Below, one piece after another: positions 55,139-64,000 of a stretch of 64,000 nt of DNA. Position numbers and translations under genes: made by a program. Under the pieces are notes generated by a model. It searched no databases and was not told the origin of the DNA. It saw only the letters and a list, made by a program, of their open reading frames with translations. How positions within the stretch are numbered: the first letter of the stretch is position 1; each line of letters opens with the position of its first letter. This DNA is from an uncultured Ruminococcus sp. (GTDB lineage: Bacteria; Bacillota; Clostridia; Lachnospirales; Lachnospiraceae): NCBI GenBank assembly GCA_904377845.1, contig CAJFGR010000021.1, forward strand, positions 1 through 64,000, in the 5' to 3' direction.

Positions 55139-57133
55139 ATGGAAAACTGGAAGAAATACGAAAAGACCTATTTTATGCCGCCTGAGCCGTGCTATGACTG
55201 GGTAAAAAAAGATGCGATCGACAAGGCTCCCATCTGGTGCAGTGTTGATCTCCGCGATGGCAATCAGGCACTCATCGAGCCCATGAGTCTTGATGAAAAA
55301 CTGGAATTCTTCCAGCTGCTCGTAGATGTAGGATTTAAAGTAATTGAAGTAGGGTTCCCGGCTGCTTCTGAGACAGAATATCAGTTTCTGCGTACTTTGA
55401 TCGAACAGAACATGATTCCGGAGGATGTGACAATTCAGGTGCTGACACAGGCACGCGAACATATCATCAAGAGAACATTCGAGGCAGTAAAAGGAGCGCC
55501 TCATGCAATTATTCATGTATACAATTCTACATCCGTTGCTCAGAGAGAGCAGGTGTTTAAGAAAAACAAAGAGGAGATTAAAAAAATCGCAACCGATGGT
55601 GCAGAGCTTCTGAAAAAACTGGCTGATGAGACATCCGGAAACTTCACTTTTGAGTACAGTCCGGAAAGCTTTCAGGGAACAGAGGTAGATTATGCCCTTG
55701 AGGTGTGCAATGCGGTTCTTGATATCTGGAAACCGACAAAAGACAACAAGGCAATCATTAATCTTCCGACCACAGTAGAAAATGCGATGCCTCATGTATT
55801 TGCAAGCCAGGTTGAGTATTTCAATAAGCATCTGCGCGACAGAGAAAATGTGATCCTTTCGCTTCATCCGCACAATGACCGCGGTTCAGGAATCAGCGAT
55901 GCAGAGCTTGGAATCCTTGCGGGAGCCGACCGTATTGAAGGTACACTGTTCGGAAACGGAGAACGTACCGGAAATGTGGATATCATTACACTTGCAATGA
56001 ATATGTTCTCACAGGGTGTGAACCCGGAGCTTGATTTCTCCAATATGAGCGATATCTGCGAAGTATATGAGCGCGTAACGAGAATGAAAGTATCTCCCCG
56101 TCAGCCGTACGCCGGAGAACTGGTTTTCACTGCATTTTCCGGATCACATCAGGATGCCATCGCAAAAGGGATGGCATGGAGAGAGGAACACAACCTTTAC
56201 AAGTGGAATGTTCCGTATCTGCCGATCGATCCGCAGGATGTGGGGAGAAGATACGATTCCGATGTTATCCGCATCAACAGCCAGTCCGGAAAAGGCGGCG
56301 TAAACTATATCCTGAAACAGAGCTTCGGCATCAGTCTTCCGGAGAAGATGCGGGAAGAGGTCGGCTACCTTATCAAAGATGTATCCGATAAGGCTCATAA
56401 AGAGCTTACTCCTGATCTTATTTACCGTATTTTTGAAGACCACTATATTAATGCAAAACCGGTATTTACAGTAGACGAATGCCACTTTAAACAGGAGGAC
56501 GGCATAATTGCGGAGGCTTCCATACATCATAATAACAACACATTCAAAATTACCGGCGTAGGGAACGGACGTCTGGATGCTGTCAGCAATGCTATCAAAC
56601 ACTACTTCGATATCAGCTATGAACTTTCCTTCTACGAGGAACATTCGCTGACAAAAGGCTCCTCCTCAAGAGCGGTTGCGTATGTGGGAGTAATCTGCAA
56701 CAAAAAACGGTACTGGGGCGTCGGAATAGATGCCGATATCATTAAAGCCTCCATTGAAGCTCTCGTAGTGGCGGTTAACAAGATCAAAGAGATTGCGGAA
56801 TCTCAGGCAGGAAAAGATGAAAGACTTCTGGAAATCACGAACTATATCTACGCAAATTATAAAGATGTAACGCTTGATGACCTGGCAGAAAAATTCTATC
56901 TTTCCAAACCGTATCTTTCAAAATACATTAAAGAAAAATCCGGTATGACATTCGGTGATATCCTGAAAAAAATCCGGATGAAAAAAGCACGCGCAATGCT
57001 CAAAGGCAGTACGGCAACTGTAGAAAGCATCGCGGAATCAGTGGGATATCAGAATGTAGAACACTTTAATCGAGTGTTCAAGAAAATGTATAACATCACA
57101 CCGGTACAGTACCGGAACCAGAAATCTCTATAA
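55139..57133 (+). CDS. leuA: 2-isopropylmalate synthase fused to AraC-type HTH domain
   Basis: 664 aa. Residues 1 to about 420 are the catalytic barrel ([11 protein letters not shown] near residue 35; zinc-type motif [10 protein letters not shown] near 243). About 420-555 is the LeuA C-terminal dimer/allosteric domain. Residues 561-664 are a full AraC/Xyl[24 protein letters not shown] and the signature [23 protein letters not shown] precedes ATG 55139. The join is smooth and in frame. It would make 2-isopropylmalate from acetyl-CoA and 2-oxoisovalerate and perhaps bind DNA. No other leu gene is present nearby. Confidence 0.85.
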   Translation: MENWKKYEKTYFMPPEPCYDWVKKDAIDKAPIWCSVDLRDGNQALIEPMSLDEKLEFFQLLVDVGFKVIEVGFPAASETEYQFLRTLIEQNMIPEDVTIQVLTQAREHIIKRTFEAVKGAPHAIIHVYNSTSVAQREQVFKKNKEEIKKIATDGAELLKKLADETSGNFTFEYSPESFQGTEVDYALEVCNAVLDIWKPTKDNKAIINLPTTVENAMPHVFASQVEYFNKHLRDRENVILSLHPHNDRGSGISDAELGILAGADRIEGTLFGNGERTGNVDIITLAMNMFSQGVNPELDFSNMSDICEVYERVTRMKVSPRQPYAGELVFTAFSGSHQDAIAKGMAWREEHNLYKWNVPYLPIDPQDVGRRYDSDVIRINSQSGKGGVNYILKQSFGISLPEKMREEVGYLIKDVSDKAHKELTPDLIYRIFEDHYINAKPVFTVDECHFKQEDGIIAEASIHHNNNTFKITGVGNGRLDAVSNAIKHYFDISYELSFYEEHSLTKGSSSRAVAYVGVICNKKRYWGVGIDADIIKASIEALVVAVNKIKEIAESQAGKDERLLEITNYIYANYKDVTLDDLAEKFYLSKPYLSKYIKEKSGMTFGDILKKIRMKKARAMLKGSTATVESIAESVGYQNVEHFNRVFKKMYNITPVQYRNQKSL

Positions 57134-57157
57134 CCGGGAACGGTTCCCAGCAGCGTT

Positions 57158-57208
57158 AAGCGGACACTCGATGTTGTTTGAGTTTACGAATTCATCGGGT
57201 GTCCGCTT
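57158..57208 (+). terminator. Long hairpin after leuA-araC
   Basis: A 16-base stem between 57158-57173 and 57193-57208 with one T-G pair. The T-run is weak (TTGCATTTA). Confidence 0.6.
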
Positions 57209-57241
57209 TGCATTTAGCTGATTTCCTGATTCAATTCTTAT

Positions 57242-57270
57242 TTGTACAATTTCCGTTTTAGTGGTATCAT
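57242..57270 (+). promoter_or_regulatory. Promoter of the aminopeptidase P gene
   Basis: TTGTAC (57242-57247), 17 bases, TATCAT (57265-57270). Confidence 0.65.
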
Positions 57271-57332
57271 AATAAAGCAAAATTGAGGTGTCGGATTTTT
57301 CATTAATTACACGGTTTACGGGAGGAATTATT

Positions 57333-59165
57333 ATGAATATATCTGATCGGCTCGTAGCTCTGCGCCGCGAGATGGAATGTGAGAATATAGATATTTACAT
57401 TGTGCCGACAGATGATTATCATCAGAGTGAATATGTCGGTGAGTTTTTTAAATGCCGCCAGTTTATTTCGGGTTTTACAGGATCTGCCGGCATAGCAGCA
57501 GTTACGTTGGATAAAGCGGGGCTGTGGACAGACGGCAGATATTTTATTCAGGCTGAACATGAGCTTTCCGGCAGCGGCATTACCCTTTACAGATCCGGAG
57601 AACCGGGAGTGGATACATTGGATGAATTTCTGGAGAAAGAGCTTCCCGAAGGCGGTGTGATCGGCTTTGACGGCCGCACAGCAGGCGTAAATACCGGAAA
57701 GCGTTTCGCTATGGCAGCTATAAAGAAAAACGGAACTGTTTCTTACCGGAAGGACCTGATCGGCAGAATCTGGGCAGACCGCCCCGGTCTTCCGGAAGAA
57801 AAGGTCTGGCTGCTGGAAGAAAAATACAGCGGCGAAAGCTGTACCTCTAAACTGGAGCGGGTAAGACAGAAAATGAAGGAATCCTCTGCTGATGTCCATC
57901 TGCTTTCGAGTCTGGATGATATCGCATGGCTTCTGAATATCAGGGGCGGAGACATAGCATATTGTCCGCTTGTTCTTTCATATCTTCTTCTTTTTGAAGA
58001 CCATGCGGAACTTTTTGCAGACGCAGACAAATTTCCAGAGAATGTGCGGGAAGAACTGGGGAAAAATAATGTCATTCTTAAACCGTATGACGGGATATAT
58101 GCGGCGGTCAGCAGTCTGCCTTCCGGCATTACAATACTGATTGATCCCGAACGGGTAAACTATACACTTTATAAGAGCATACCGGAAGGAACAGGAATCA
58201 TCGAGAAAGAGAATCCGGAAGTGATGATGAAATGTATGAAAAATGATATTGAAATCAGTAATATCCGGAATGCCCATATAAAGGATGCTGTCGCACATAC
58301 AAGATTTATGTACTGGCTGAAAACAGCTTTTGCAGCAGACGGGCAGTGTGCTGACAGTGTCATAAAAGATCCTCAGAGTGCAGCGCCTTTCACGGAGATT
58401 TCCGTCTCAGATAAACTGGAAGCTTTCCGTGCGGAAGAGGAAGGGTATCTGGGTGCCAGCTTTGCGCCGATCAGTGCGTTTGGAAGCCATGGAGCCATTG
58501 TGCATTACAGCGCTTCACCGGCATCAGATGCAGTTCTTACAAAAGGGAAAATGCTTCTCACTGACACAGGCGGTCATTACCGGGAGGGGTCCACGGATAT
58601 TACCCGTACTGTCGCACTGGGAGAAATTTCAACGAAAGAAAAAGAAGACTTTACCCTTGTTGCAAGAGCAATGCTGCGTCTGATGAACACAGTGTTTCTC
58701 CATGGCTGCAGCGGAGCTAATCTTGACTGTATCGCACGGGAAGTATTCTGGAAAGAGCGTGTAAACTTTAATCACGGTACCGGACACGGTGTAGGCTATC
58801 TGCTGAATGTCCATGAATCCCCTGTCAACTTCCGATGGAAGGAGGGAACTACTCCGGCACCTGCGTTGGAACGGAATATGATTATATCTGACGAACCGGG
58901 AATCTATATCGAAGGCTCACACGGTATCCGTTTGGAAAATATTCTCCTTGTGTGTGAGGACGGAGAGAATGAATACGGCAGGTTCATGCATTTTGAACCG
59001 CTCACATATGTCCCTATCGATCTCGATGCCCTGCTTCCTGAGCGTATGACGGCAGCGGAGCGTAATATGCTTAACTGCTATCACAGTGAAGTGTATAAAA
59101 ATGTGTCACCTTATCTGAACGAAAAAGAGAGAATATGGCTTAAGCAATATACAAGACCAGTATAA
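57333..59165 (+). CDS. Aminopeptidase P family protein
   Basis: 610 aa M24 metallopeptidase removing residues before proline. An N-terminal creatinase-like domain, a central second one (about residues 150-310), then the pita-bread domain with metal residues in LTDTGGHYREGSTDIT, HGTGHGVG and DEPGIY. This three-domain form matches eukaryotic-type and many Clostridia enzymes. GGGAGGAAT precedes ATG 57333; in-frame sequence upstream overlaps the promoter. Confidence 0.9.
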   Translation: MNISDRLVALRREMECENIDIYIVPTDDYHQSEYVGEFFKCRQFISGFTGSAGIAAVTLDKAGLWTDGRYFIQAEHELSGSGITLYRSGEPGVDTLDEFLEKELPEGGVIGFDGRTAGVNTGKRFAMAAIKKNGTVSYRKDLIGRIWADRPGLPEEKVWLLEEKYSGESCTSKLERVRQKMKESSADVHLLSSLDDIAWLLNIRGGDIAYCPLVLSYLLLFEDHAELFADADKFPENVREELGKNNVILKPYDGIYAAVSSLPSGITILIDPERVNYTLYKSIPEGTGIIEKENPEVMMKCMKNDIEISNIRNAHIKDAVAHTRFMYWLKTAFAADGQCADSVIKDPQSAAPFTEISVSDKLEAFRAEEEGYLGASFAPISAFGSHGAIVHYSASPASDAVLTKGKMLLTDTGGHYREGSTDITRTVALGEISTKEKEDFTLVARAMLRLMNTVFLHGCSGANLDCIAREVFWKERVNFNHGTGHGVGYLLNVHESPVNFRWKEGTTPAPALERNMIISDEPGIYIEGSHGIRLENILLVCEDGENEYGRFMHFEPLTYVPIDLDALLPERMTAAERNMLNCYHSEVYKNVSPYLNEKERIWLKQYTRPV

Positions 59166-59235
59166 ACTATTGCATTTAAATCCGGAGTCTGGTACAAATA
59201 TTCTGGTAAGACAAAAGTAAGGATTAGTAGTAAAT

Positions 59236-60204
59236 ATGGAACTAACAGAAACAACAACAAATGAACTGATTCTCCGGATGGAGGAGAAATACAGTAAAAT
59301 GAGTAAAGGACAGCGCAGACTTGCAGATTATGTCAGGGAAAATTACGATAAAGCCGTATTTCTGACCGCTGCAAAGCTTGGTGAAACGGTCGGTGTCAGT
59401 GAGTCCACAGTCGTACGTTTTGCCATTCAGCTTGGTTATAAAGGCTATCCGGGATTCCAGAAAGCGCTGGAAGAGCTTGTTAAAAACCGTCTGAATTCGA
59501 TTCAGCGCATGGAAGTGGCTTACGGAAGGATCAGCCAGAGCGAAATCCTCGAGACAGTTCTGCAGTCCGATATTGACAAAATCAAGCAGACACTTGCAGT
59601 GATTGACCATAAGGCGTTTAATCTCGCAATAGATACCATTTTAAATGCGCGCAAAATATATGTGATAGGCATCCGCAGCTGTGCCCCTCTTGCATCTTTC
59701 TTCAGTTTCTACCTTAATCTGGTCTGCGACAATGTGACACCGGTCACAACCAACAGTTCCAGCGAAATTTTTGAACAGCTTATACGTATCGATGAGGAGG
59801 ACGTCATTGTAGGCATCAGTTTCCCACGCTATTCCATGCGTACTTTGAAGGCACTGGAATTTGCCAGCAACCGCAAAGCGAAAGTGATCACGCTGACTGA
59901 CAGTATTCATTCACCCATGAATCTGTACTCATCCTGCAATCTCATCGCGCGAAGCGACATGGCATCTATCGTAGATTCACTGGTTGCACCGCTGAGTGTA
60001 ATCAATTCTCTTATCGTTGCGCTGTGTATGAAGAAACAGAAAGAGGTTGTCTCTACTCTGGAGACTCTTGAAAAGATCTGGGGAGAGTATCAGGTGTACA
60101 GCGGCGATGAGCTGAACCCGGTGGGAACTTCCCTTCCCGATGATACAGAAGAAGTCGCAAAAGATGCAGATACACCTGCAGTCAGCAGAAAGGAAGAAGA
60201 ATGA
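59236..60204 (+). CDS. MurR/RpiR family transcriptional regulator
   Basis: 322 aa. The N-terminal HTH (residues 1-77; VGVSESTVVRFAIQLGYKGYPGFQ) binds DNA, and the SIS domain (about 125-265) would bind a phosphosugar. An acidic tail of about 35 residues is unusual. Overlaps the next gene by four bases. Effector unknown. Confidence 0.9.
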   Translation: MELTETTTNELILRMEEKYSKMSKGQRRLADYVRENYDKAVFLTAAKLGETVGVSESTVVRFAIQLGYKGYPGFQKALEELVKNRLNSIQRMEVAYGRISQSEILETVLQSDIDKIKQTLAVIDHKAFNLAIDTILNARKIYVIGIRSCAPLASFFSFYLNLVCDNVTPVTTNSSSEIFEQLIRIDEEDVIVGISFPRYSMRTLKALEFASNRKAKVITLTDSIHSPMNLYSSCNLIARSDMASIVDSLVAPLSVINSLIVALCMKKQKEVVSTLETLEKIWGEYQVYSGDELNPVGTSLPDDTEEVAKDADTPAVSRKEEE

Positions 60205-61469
60205 GCAGAATTCTGATCACGGGCGGCGGTGCTGCCGGAATGATGGCGGCAGTTTTCGCTGCAAGGAACGGAAATCAGGTTGAATTATTCGAAAAAAACG
60301 AAAAACTTGGGAAAAAGCTTTTTATTACGGGAAAAGGGCGCTGTAATATCACGAACGCAGCAGATCTTGAAGATTTTTTTCCTGCCGTGATCAGCAATCC
60401 AAAATTTCTTTACAGTGCGTTTTACAGCTTTACTAATGAACAGGTTATTTCCTTTTTTGAGGCTCTTGGAGTAAAAACAAAAACAGAGCGCGGCGGCAGA
60501 GTCTTTCCCGTGTCAGATCATTCATCTGATGTAATACAGGCGCTCAAACGAGAGATGGACCGCCTTGGGGTAAAGGTAAATTTAAATGCTGAAGTAAAGG
60601 AACTGATTATTGAAGAATACGCCGACGGGAAACGTGCAAATGGAATAAGGCTTTCCTCGGGCGGGGAAATATCGGGAGACGCTGTCATTGTCGCAACCGG
60701 GGGTATATCCTATCCGTCCACAGGCTCTACGGGAGACGGATACCGCTTTGCAGGCAAATGCGGACATAAAGTGACAGAACTTTTCCCCTCCCTTGTTCCG
60801 ATGGAAGTAAAAGAATGGTATGCCGGCGAACTAATGGGACTTTCCCTTCGCAATATAGAAATCCGGATCACAGACGGTAAGAAAAAGCTGTATCAGGAGT
60901 TCGGCGAGATGCTTTTTACCCATTACGGCGTGACCGGACCGGTTATATTGAGTGCCAGCAGTATCGTCGGGAAAAGGCTCAAAGATAAAGAGCTCACGCT
61001 TCACATCGACCTGAAGCCAGCATTGACAGAAGACCAGCTGGACAAACGGGTACTGCGGGAGTTTGAAGCAAATCACAACCGGCAGTTCAAAAATGCGGTG
61101 GACAGTCTTTTTCCCTCCAAGCTCCGCCCGGTCATCGTAGAACTCTCAGGCATTCCCGAAGAGAAAAAAGTCCATGAAATTACGAAGGAAGAACGTCATA
61201 GATTCGTCCGGCTTATAAAAGATTTCACCATGACACTGACCGGACTTCGGGGCTATAATGAGGCAATTATTACCAAGGGCGGCGTGTCTGTCAGAGAAAT
61301 TGATCCCGGAACAATGGAATCCAGACTGGTAAATGGGCTTTATTTTGCCGGGGAAGTGCTTGATCTTGACGCAGTGACCGGCGGCTATAATCTCCAGATT
61401 GCATGGAGCACTGGGTATCTGGCAGGAGTCAATGCAGGTGCAGAAAGTATCCTAAAAGGGGCAAAATAA
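60201..61469 (+). CDS. HI0933/BaiN-like FAD-dependent oxidoreductase
   Basis: 422 aa. GGGAAGMMA (residues 7-15) is the dinucleotide-binding loop and GKGRCNITN (near 46) marks the family. The C terminus (GEVLDLDAVTGGYNLQIAWSTGY) is typical. Relatives include the bile-acid enzyme BaiN, but most are uncharacterised. ATGA overlap with the RpiR gene. Confidence 0.9.
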   Translation: MSRILITGGGAAGMMAAVFAARNGNQVELFEKNEKLGKKLFITGKGRCNITNAADLEDFFPAVISNPKFLYSAFYSFTNEQVISFFEALGVKTKTERGGRVFPVSDHSSDVIQALKREMDRLGVKVNLNAEVKELIIEEYADGKRANGIRLSSGGEISGDAVIVATGGISYPSTGSTGDGYRFAGKCGHKVTELFPSLVPMEVKEWYAGELMGLSLRNIEIRITDGKKKLYQEFGEMLFTHYGVTGPVILSASSIVGKRLKDKELTLHIDLKPALTEDQLDKRVLREFEANHNRQFKNAVDSLFPSKLRPVIVELSGIPEEKKVHEITKEERHRFVRLIKDFTMTLTGLRGYNEAIITKGGVSVREIDPGTMESRLVNGLYFAGEVLDLDAVTGGYNLQIAWSTGYLAGVNAGAESILKGAK

Positions 61470-61471
61470 GC

Positions 61472-61500
61472 TTGTCCATTCTATAGTATCAGGTTATACT
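61472..61500 (+). promoter_or_regulatory. Promoter of cmk-ispH-rpsA
   Basis: TTGTCC (61472-61477), 17 bases, TATACT (61495-61500). Confidence 0.65.
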
Positions 61501-61537
61501 TATTTGAGTTGAACAATGAAATACTGGGAGGATTAAC

Positions 61538-62194
61538 ATGGGATATAACGTAGCGATCGACGGACCGGCAGGGGCCGGAAAGAGCACCATCGCAAAGCTG
61601 GTGGCAAAAGAAAAAGGCTATATTTATGTAGATACAGGAGCAATGTATCGTGCGCTTGCCATCCATTTTCTAAAGAAAGGGGTCGCACCGGAGAATACGG
61701 GGGACGTCATTAATGCCTGCCGCGACGCGGATGTTTCTATCCGCTATGAGAGCGGGGTACAACAGGTATATTTAAACGGAGCAAATGTAACCGGTGAGCT
61801 CCGCACGGAGGAAGTCGGAAATATGGCATCCAGGACATCAGCAATACCGGAAGTAAGAGAGAAGCTTCTTGAACTTCAGAGAACACTCGCCAGAGAAAAT
61901 GATGTGATTATGGACGGACGTGATATCGGAACAAATATCCTTCCCGATGCAGATGTCAAAATCTATCTTACGGCCAGCGTGGAGACACGGGCAAAACGCC
62001 GTTACAATGAACTAAAAGAGAAAGGAGAAGACTGTGATCTCGAACAGATCGCTCAGGATATCAAAGAACGGGATGAACGCGATATGAACCGTGACACCGC
62101 ACCTCTTAAGAAAGCAGAAGATGCAATTCTCGTAGACAGTTCTGATATGACGATTCCTGAAGTCGTATCCGAGATCTGCAGCCATTGCAGATAA
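61538..62194 (+). CDS. cmk: Cytidylate kinase
   Basis: 218 aa. P-loop GPAGAGKST (residues 9-17) and the CMP-binding GRDIGTN motif are intact. GGGAGG precedes ATG 61538. cmk-ispH-rpsA is a standard Clostridia cluster. Confidence 0.95.
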   Translation: MGYNVAIDGPAGAGKSTIAKLVAKEKGYIYVDTGAMYRALAIHFLKKGVAPENTGDVINACRDADVSIRYESGVQQVYLNGANVTGELRTEEVGNMASRTSAIPEVREKLLELQRTLARENDVIMDGRDIGTNILPDADVKIYLTASVETRAKRRYNELKEKGEDCDLEQIAQDIKERDERDMNRDTAPLKKAEDAILVDSSDMTIPEVVSEICSHCR

Positions 62195-62199
62195 TCCAT

Positions 62200-63012
62200 A
62201 TGAAGGTAATAAAAGCAAAGACTGCCGGCTTCTGCTTCGGGGTAAAACGTGCTGTCGACACGGTTTATGAACAGGTCGATATGTGCAGCGGCCCTATCTA
62301 TACCTACGGCCCGATTATCCATAATGAAGAAGTCGTAAAGGATCTGGAGAACAGAGGAGTTATCGTACTGCGTTCCGAAGAGGCGCTGGATCATATTACA
62401 GAGGGGACAGTAATTATCCGTTCCCACGGAGTAGAAAAGAGGATCTATGACAAACTGGAAGCAAGAGGAATCCACATCGTAGATGCCACCTGTCCGTTTG
62501 TCAAAAAAATCCATAATATTGTCCAGAAGGAAAGTGCGCAGGGACGCTATATTTTAATCATAGGAAATCCCGATCATCCTGAAGTGATCGGAATCCGCGG
62601 CTGGGCGGGCAAAAATTCGTTGGTAATCCAGAACGCCGCCGATATTGAAAAAATCGATTTCAGTAAAATAAAGAAGATCTGTGTCGTTTCCCAAACGACA
62701 TTTAATTACAACAAATTTAAAGATTTAGTTGAAATTATCAAGAAAAAGAGTTATGATATTAGTGTTTTAAATACAATCTGCAATGCTACGAAAGAGCGTC
62801 AAACAGAAGCGCAAAGTATTGCAGAATCGGTGGATGCTATGATAGTTATTGGCGACAAACATAGTTCCAATACCCAGAAGTTATTTGAAATCTGCCGTAA
62901 GGCTTGTAACAATACGTACTATATACAGACACTTGACGATTTGGATTTGAATCAATTAGGGTCAGTGGAAACAGTAGGTATTACAGCAGGGGCATCCACG
63001 CCCGGTAGTTGA
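62200..63012 (+). CDS. ispH: HMB-PP reductase, C-terminal join abnormal
   Basis: 270 codons before a TGA. The iron-sulfur reductase of the MEP pathway makes IPP and DMAPP. The three cluster Cys regions (GFCFGVKRA, ATCPFVKK, NTICNATKE) and HGV are present up to GITAGASTP. In relatives known to me IspH continues another 15-20 residues and often runs directly into S1. Here the frame ends PGS and stops. Bases about 62690-63000 are near 35 percent GC by hand count (106 of 300), against about 50 percent in the 120 bases counted upstream. ATG 62200 is coupled to cmk. Confidence 0.8.
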   Translation: MKVIKAKTAGFCFGVKRAVDTVYEQVDMCSGPIYTYGPIIHNEEVVKDLENRGVIVLRSEEALDHITEGTVIIRSHGVEKRIYDKLEARGIHIVDATCPFVKKIHNIVQKESAQGRYILIIGNPDHPEVIGIRGWAGKNSLVIQNAADIEKIDFSKIKKICVVSQTTFNYNKFKDLVEIIKKKSYDISVLNTICNATKERQTEAQSIAESVDAMIVIGDKHSSNTQKLFEICRKACNNTYYIQTLDDLDLNQLGSVETVGITAGASTPGS

Positions 63013-64000
63013 AGGTACTGTAATCGATGTAAAACCGGATGAGATTATCCTGAACATCGGATACAAAGCTGACGGTATCATCACAAAGAATGAGTATTCT
63101 AATGATCAGTCGCTTGACCTTACAACAGTTGTTTCTGTTGGGGACAAAATGACAGTCAAAGTTCTGAAAGTAAATGACGGTGAGGGTCAGGTTCTTCTTA
63201 CATACAAGAGGCTTGCTGCTGAGAAAGGCAATGAGAGACTGCGTGAAGCATACGAGAATAAAGAGGTTCTTAAAGCAACAGTTACTCAGATCCTTGGCGG
63301 CGGTATCTGTGCAACTGTTGATGAGGTAAGAGTGTTTATTCCGGCGAGTCTTGTTTCTGACTCCTATGAAAAAGATCTCAGCAAATATGAAGGCAAAGAG
63401 ATTGAGTTCGTAATCAGCGAGTTTAATCCGAGAAGAAACCGCGTGATCGGTGACAGAAGACAGCTTCTTGTTGCTGAGCGTACTGAGAAACAGAAAGAAT
63501 TATTTGCAAAACTCAAAGTAGGCGACAGAATTGACGGCACTGTCAAGAATGTGACAGATTTCGGTGCTTTTGTTGACTTAGGCGGAGTTGACGGACTTCT
63601 GCACATTTCAGAAATGTCATGGGGCAGAGTTGACAATCCGAAAAAGCTTTTCCATGTAGGCGATCCGCTGACTGTTCTTGTTAAAGACATTCACGATACA
63701 AAAATCGCACTCAGTCTGAAGTTCCCGGAGACAAATCCGTGGGCAAATGCTGCTGAAGATTTTGCTGTTGGAAAGATCATTACAGGTAAAGTTGCCCGTA
63801 TGACAGATTTTGGTGCGTTTGTCGAGCTCGCACCGGGAGTTGACGCACTGCTTCATGTATCACAGATCTCCAGAACACACGTTGACAAGCCGTCAGACGT
63901 ACTTTCCATTGGTCAGGAGATCACAGCAAAGATCGTTGATCTTAATGAAGAGGAGAAGAAAATCAGTCTCAGTATGAAGGTTCTTGAGCCGGAGCATACG
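63005..64000 (+). CDS. rpsA: Ribosomal protein S1 domains, partial, out of frame with ispH
   Basis: Open frame of 332 codons to the window end, one base out of register with ispH. The first repeat begins VVEGTVIDVKPDEI; others include VFIPASLVSDSY, GTVKNVTDFGAFVDLGG and GKVARMTDFGAFVELAPGVD. No start codon or ribosome-binding site of its own is visible, so as written S1 would not be translated. In related genomes S1 is fused to IspH. Function: mRNA binding on the 30S subunit. The 3-prime end lies beyond the window. Confidence 0.8.

Overview
The window looks like chromosome from a spore-forming, anaerobic Clostridia, most likely a Lachnospiraceae relative. It carries a complete eight-gene spoIIIA operon, spoIVB and spo0A, two tandem [FeFe]-hydrogenase-type proteins, ispH joined to an S1-type ribosomal protein, and Gram-positive promoters (TTGNNN / TATAAT) with strong Shine-Dalgarno sites. 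By eye GC is near 45-50 percent. Most genes lie on the + strand, and I see no tRNA, rRNA, insertion sequence, phage or CRISPR array.

Layout. 1-390: leader with a candidate SigE promoter. 391-5336: spoIIIAA-AH, the forespore-mother cell channel. 5482-14433: housekeeping run of prfC, an Asp23-family gene, nusB, xseA/xseB, ispA, dxs, tlyA, nadK and argR. 14437-18270: recN, spoIVB and spo0A. 18411-27064: glgA, then methionine and one-carbon genes (metF, a free-standing MetH reactivation domain, metH), then two ferredoxin-hydrogenase paralogues. 27199-31783: alaS, a broken rpsU and gdhA. 31826-38980: a yybP-ykoY-type (Mn2+) riboswitch, a P-type cation ATPase, ftsH and a second P-type ATPase. 39058-44979: accessory genes, including a FliB-like protein, a collapsed TrmH-like gene, a transporter, TraX and DUF proteins. 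45031-49872: aldehyde and alcohol dehydrogenases, a NifX-SlyD fusion, a phosphatase and a J-domain protein. 50052-55005: two D,D-carboxypeptidases around a phosphoesterase and scpA/scpB. 55139-64000: a LeuA enzyme carrying an AraC-type DNA-binding domain, aminopeptidase P, an RpiR regulator, a flavoprotein, cmk, ispH and partial rpsA.

Most unusual content: (1) the LeuA-AraC fusion, an enzyme with an apparent built-in transcription-factor domain; (2) a NifX-like / Cys-His-rich / SlyD-like fusion sharing a divergent promoter region with the alcohol/aldehyde dehydrogenase operon; (3) a gdhA leader with an intrinsic-terminator hairpin and a competing alternative pairing; (4) three gene-internal joins (rpsU, a TrmH-like gene, ispH-rpsA), two of them frame-breaking and one next to a patch of clearly lower GC. 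The joins are either real deletions or assembly errors and should be settled before any biology is built on them.

Functional themes: spore development (spoIIIA, spoIVB, spo0A, two D,D-carboxypeptidases), isoprenoid supply (ispA, dxs, ispH), methionine regeneration (metF, metH, reactivation domain), and cation homeostasis with membrane quality control (two ATPases flanking ftsH).
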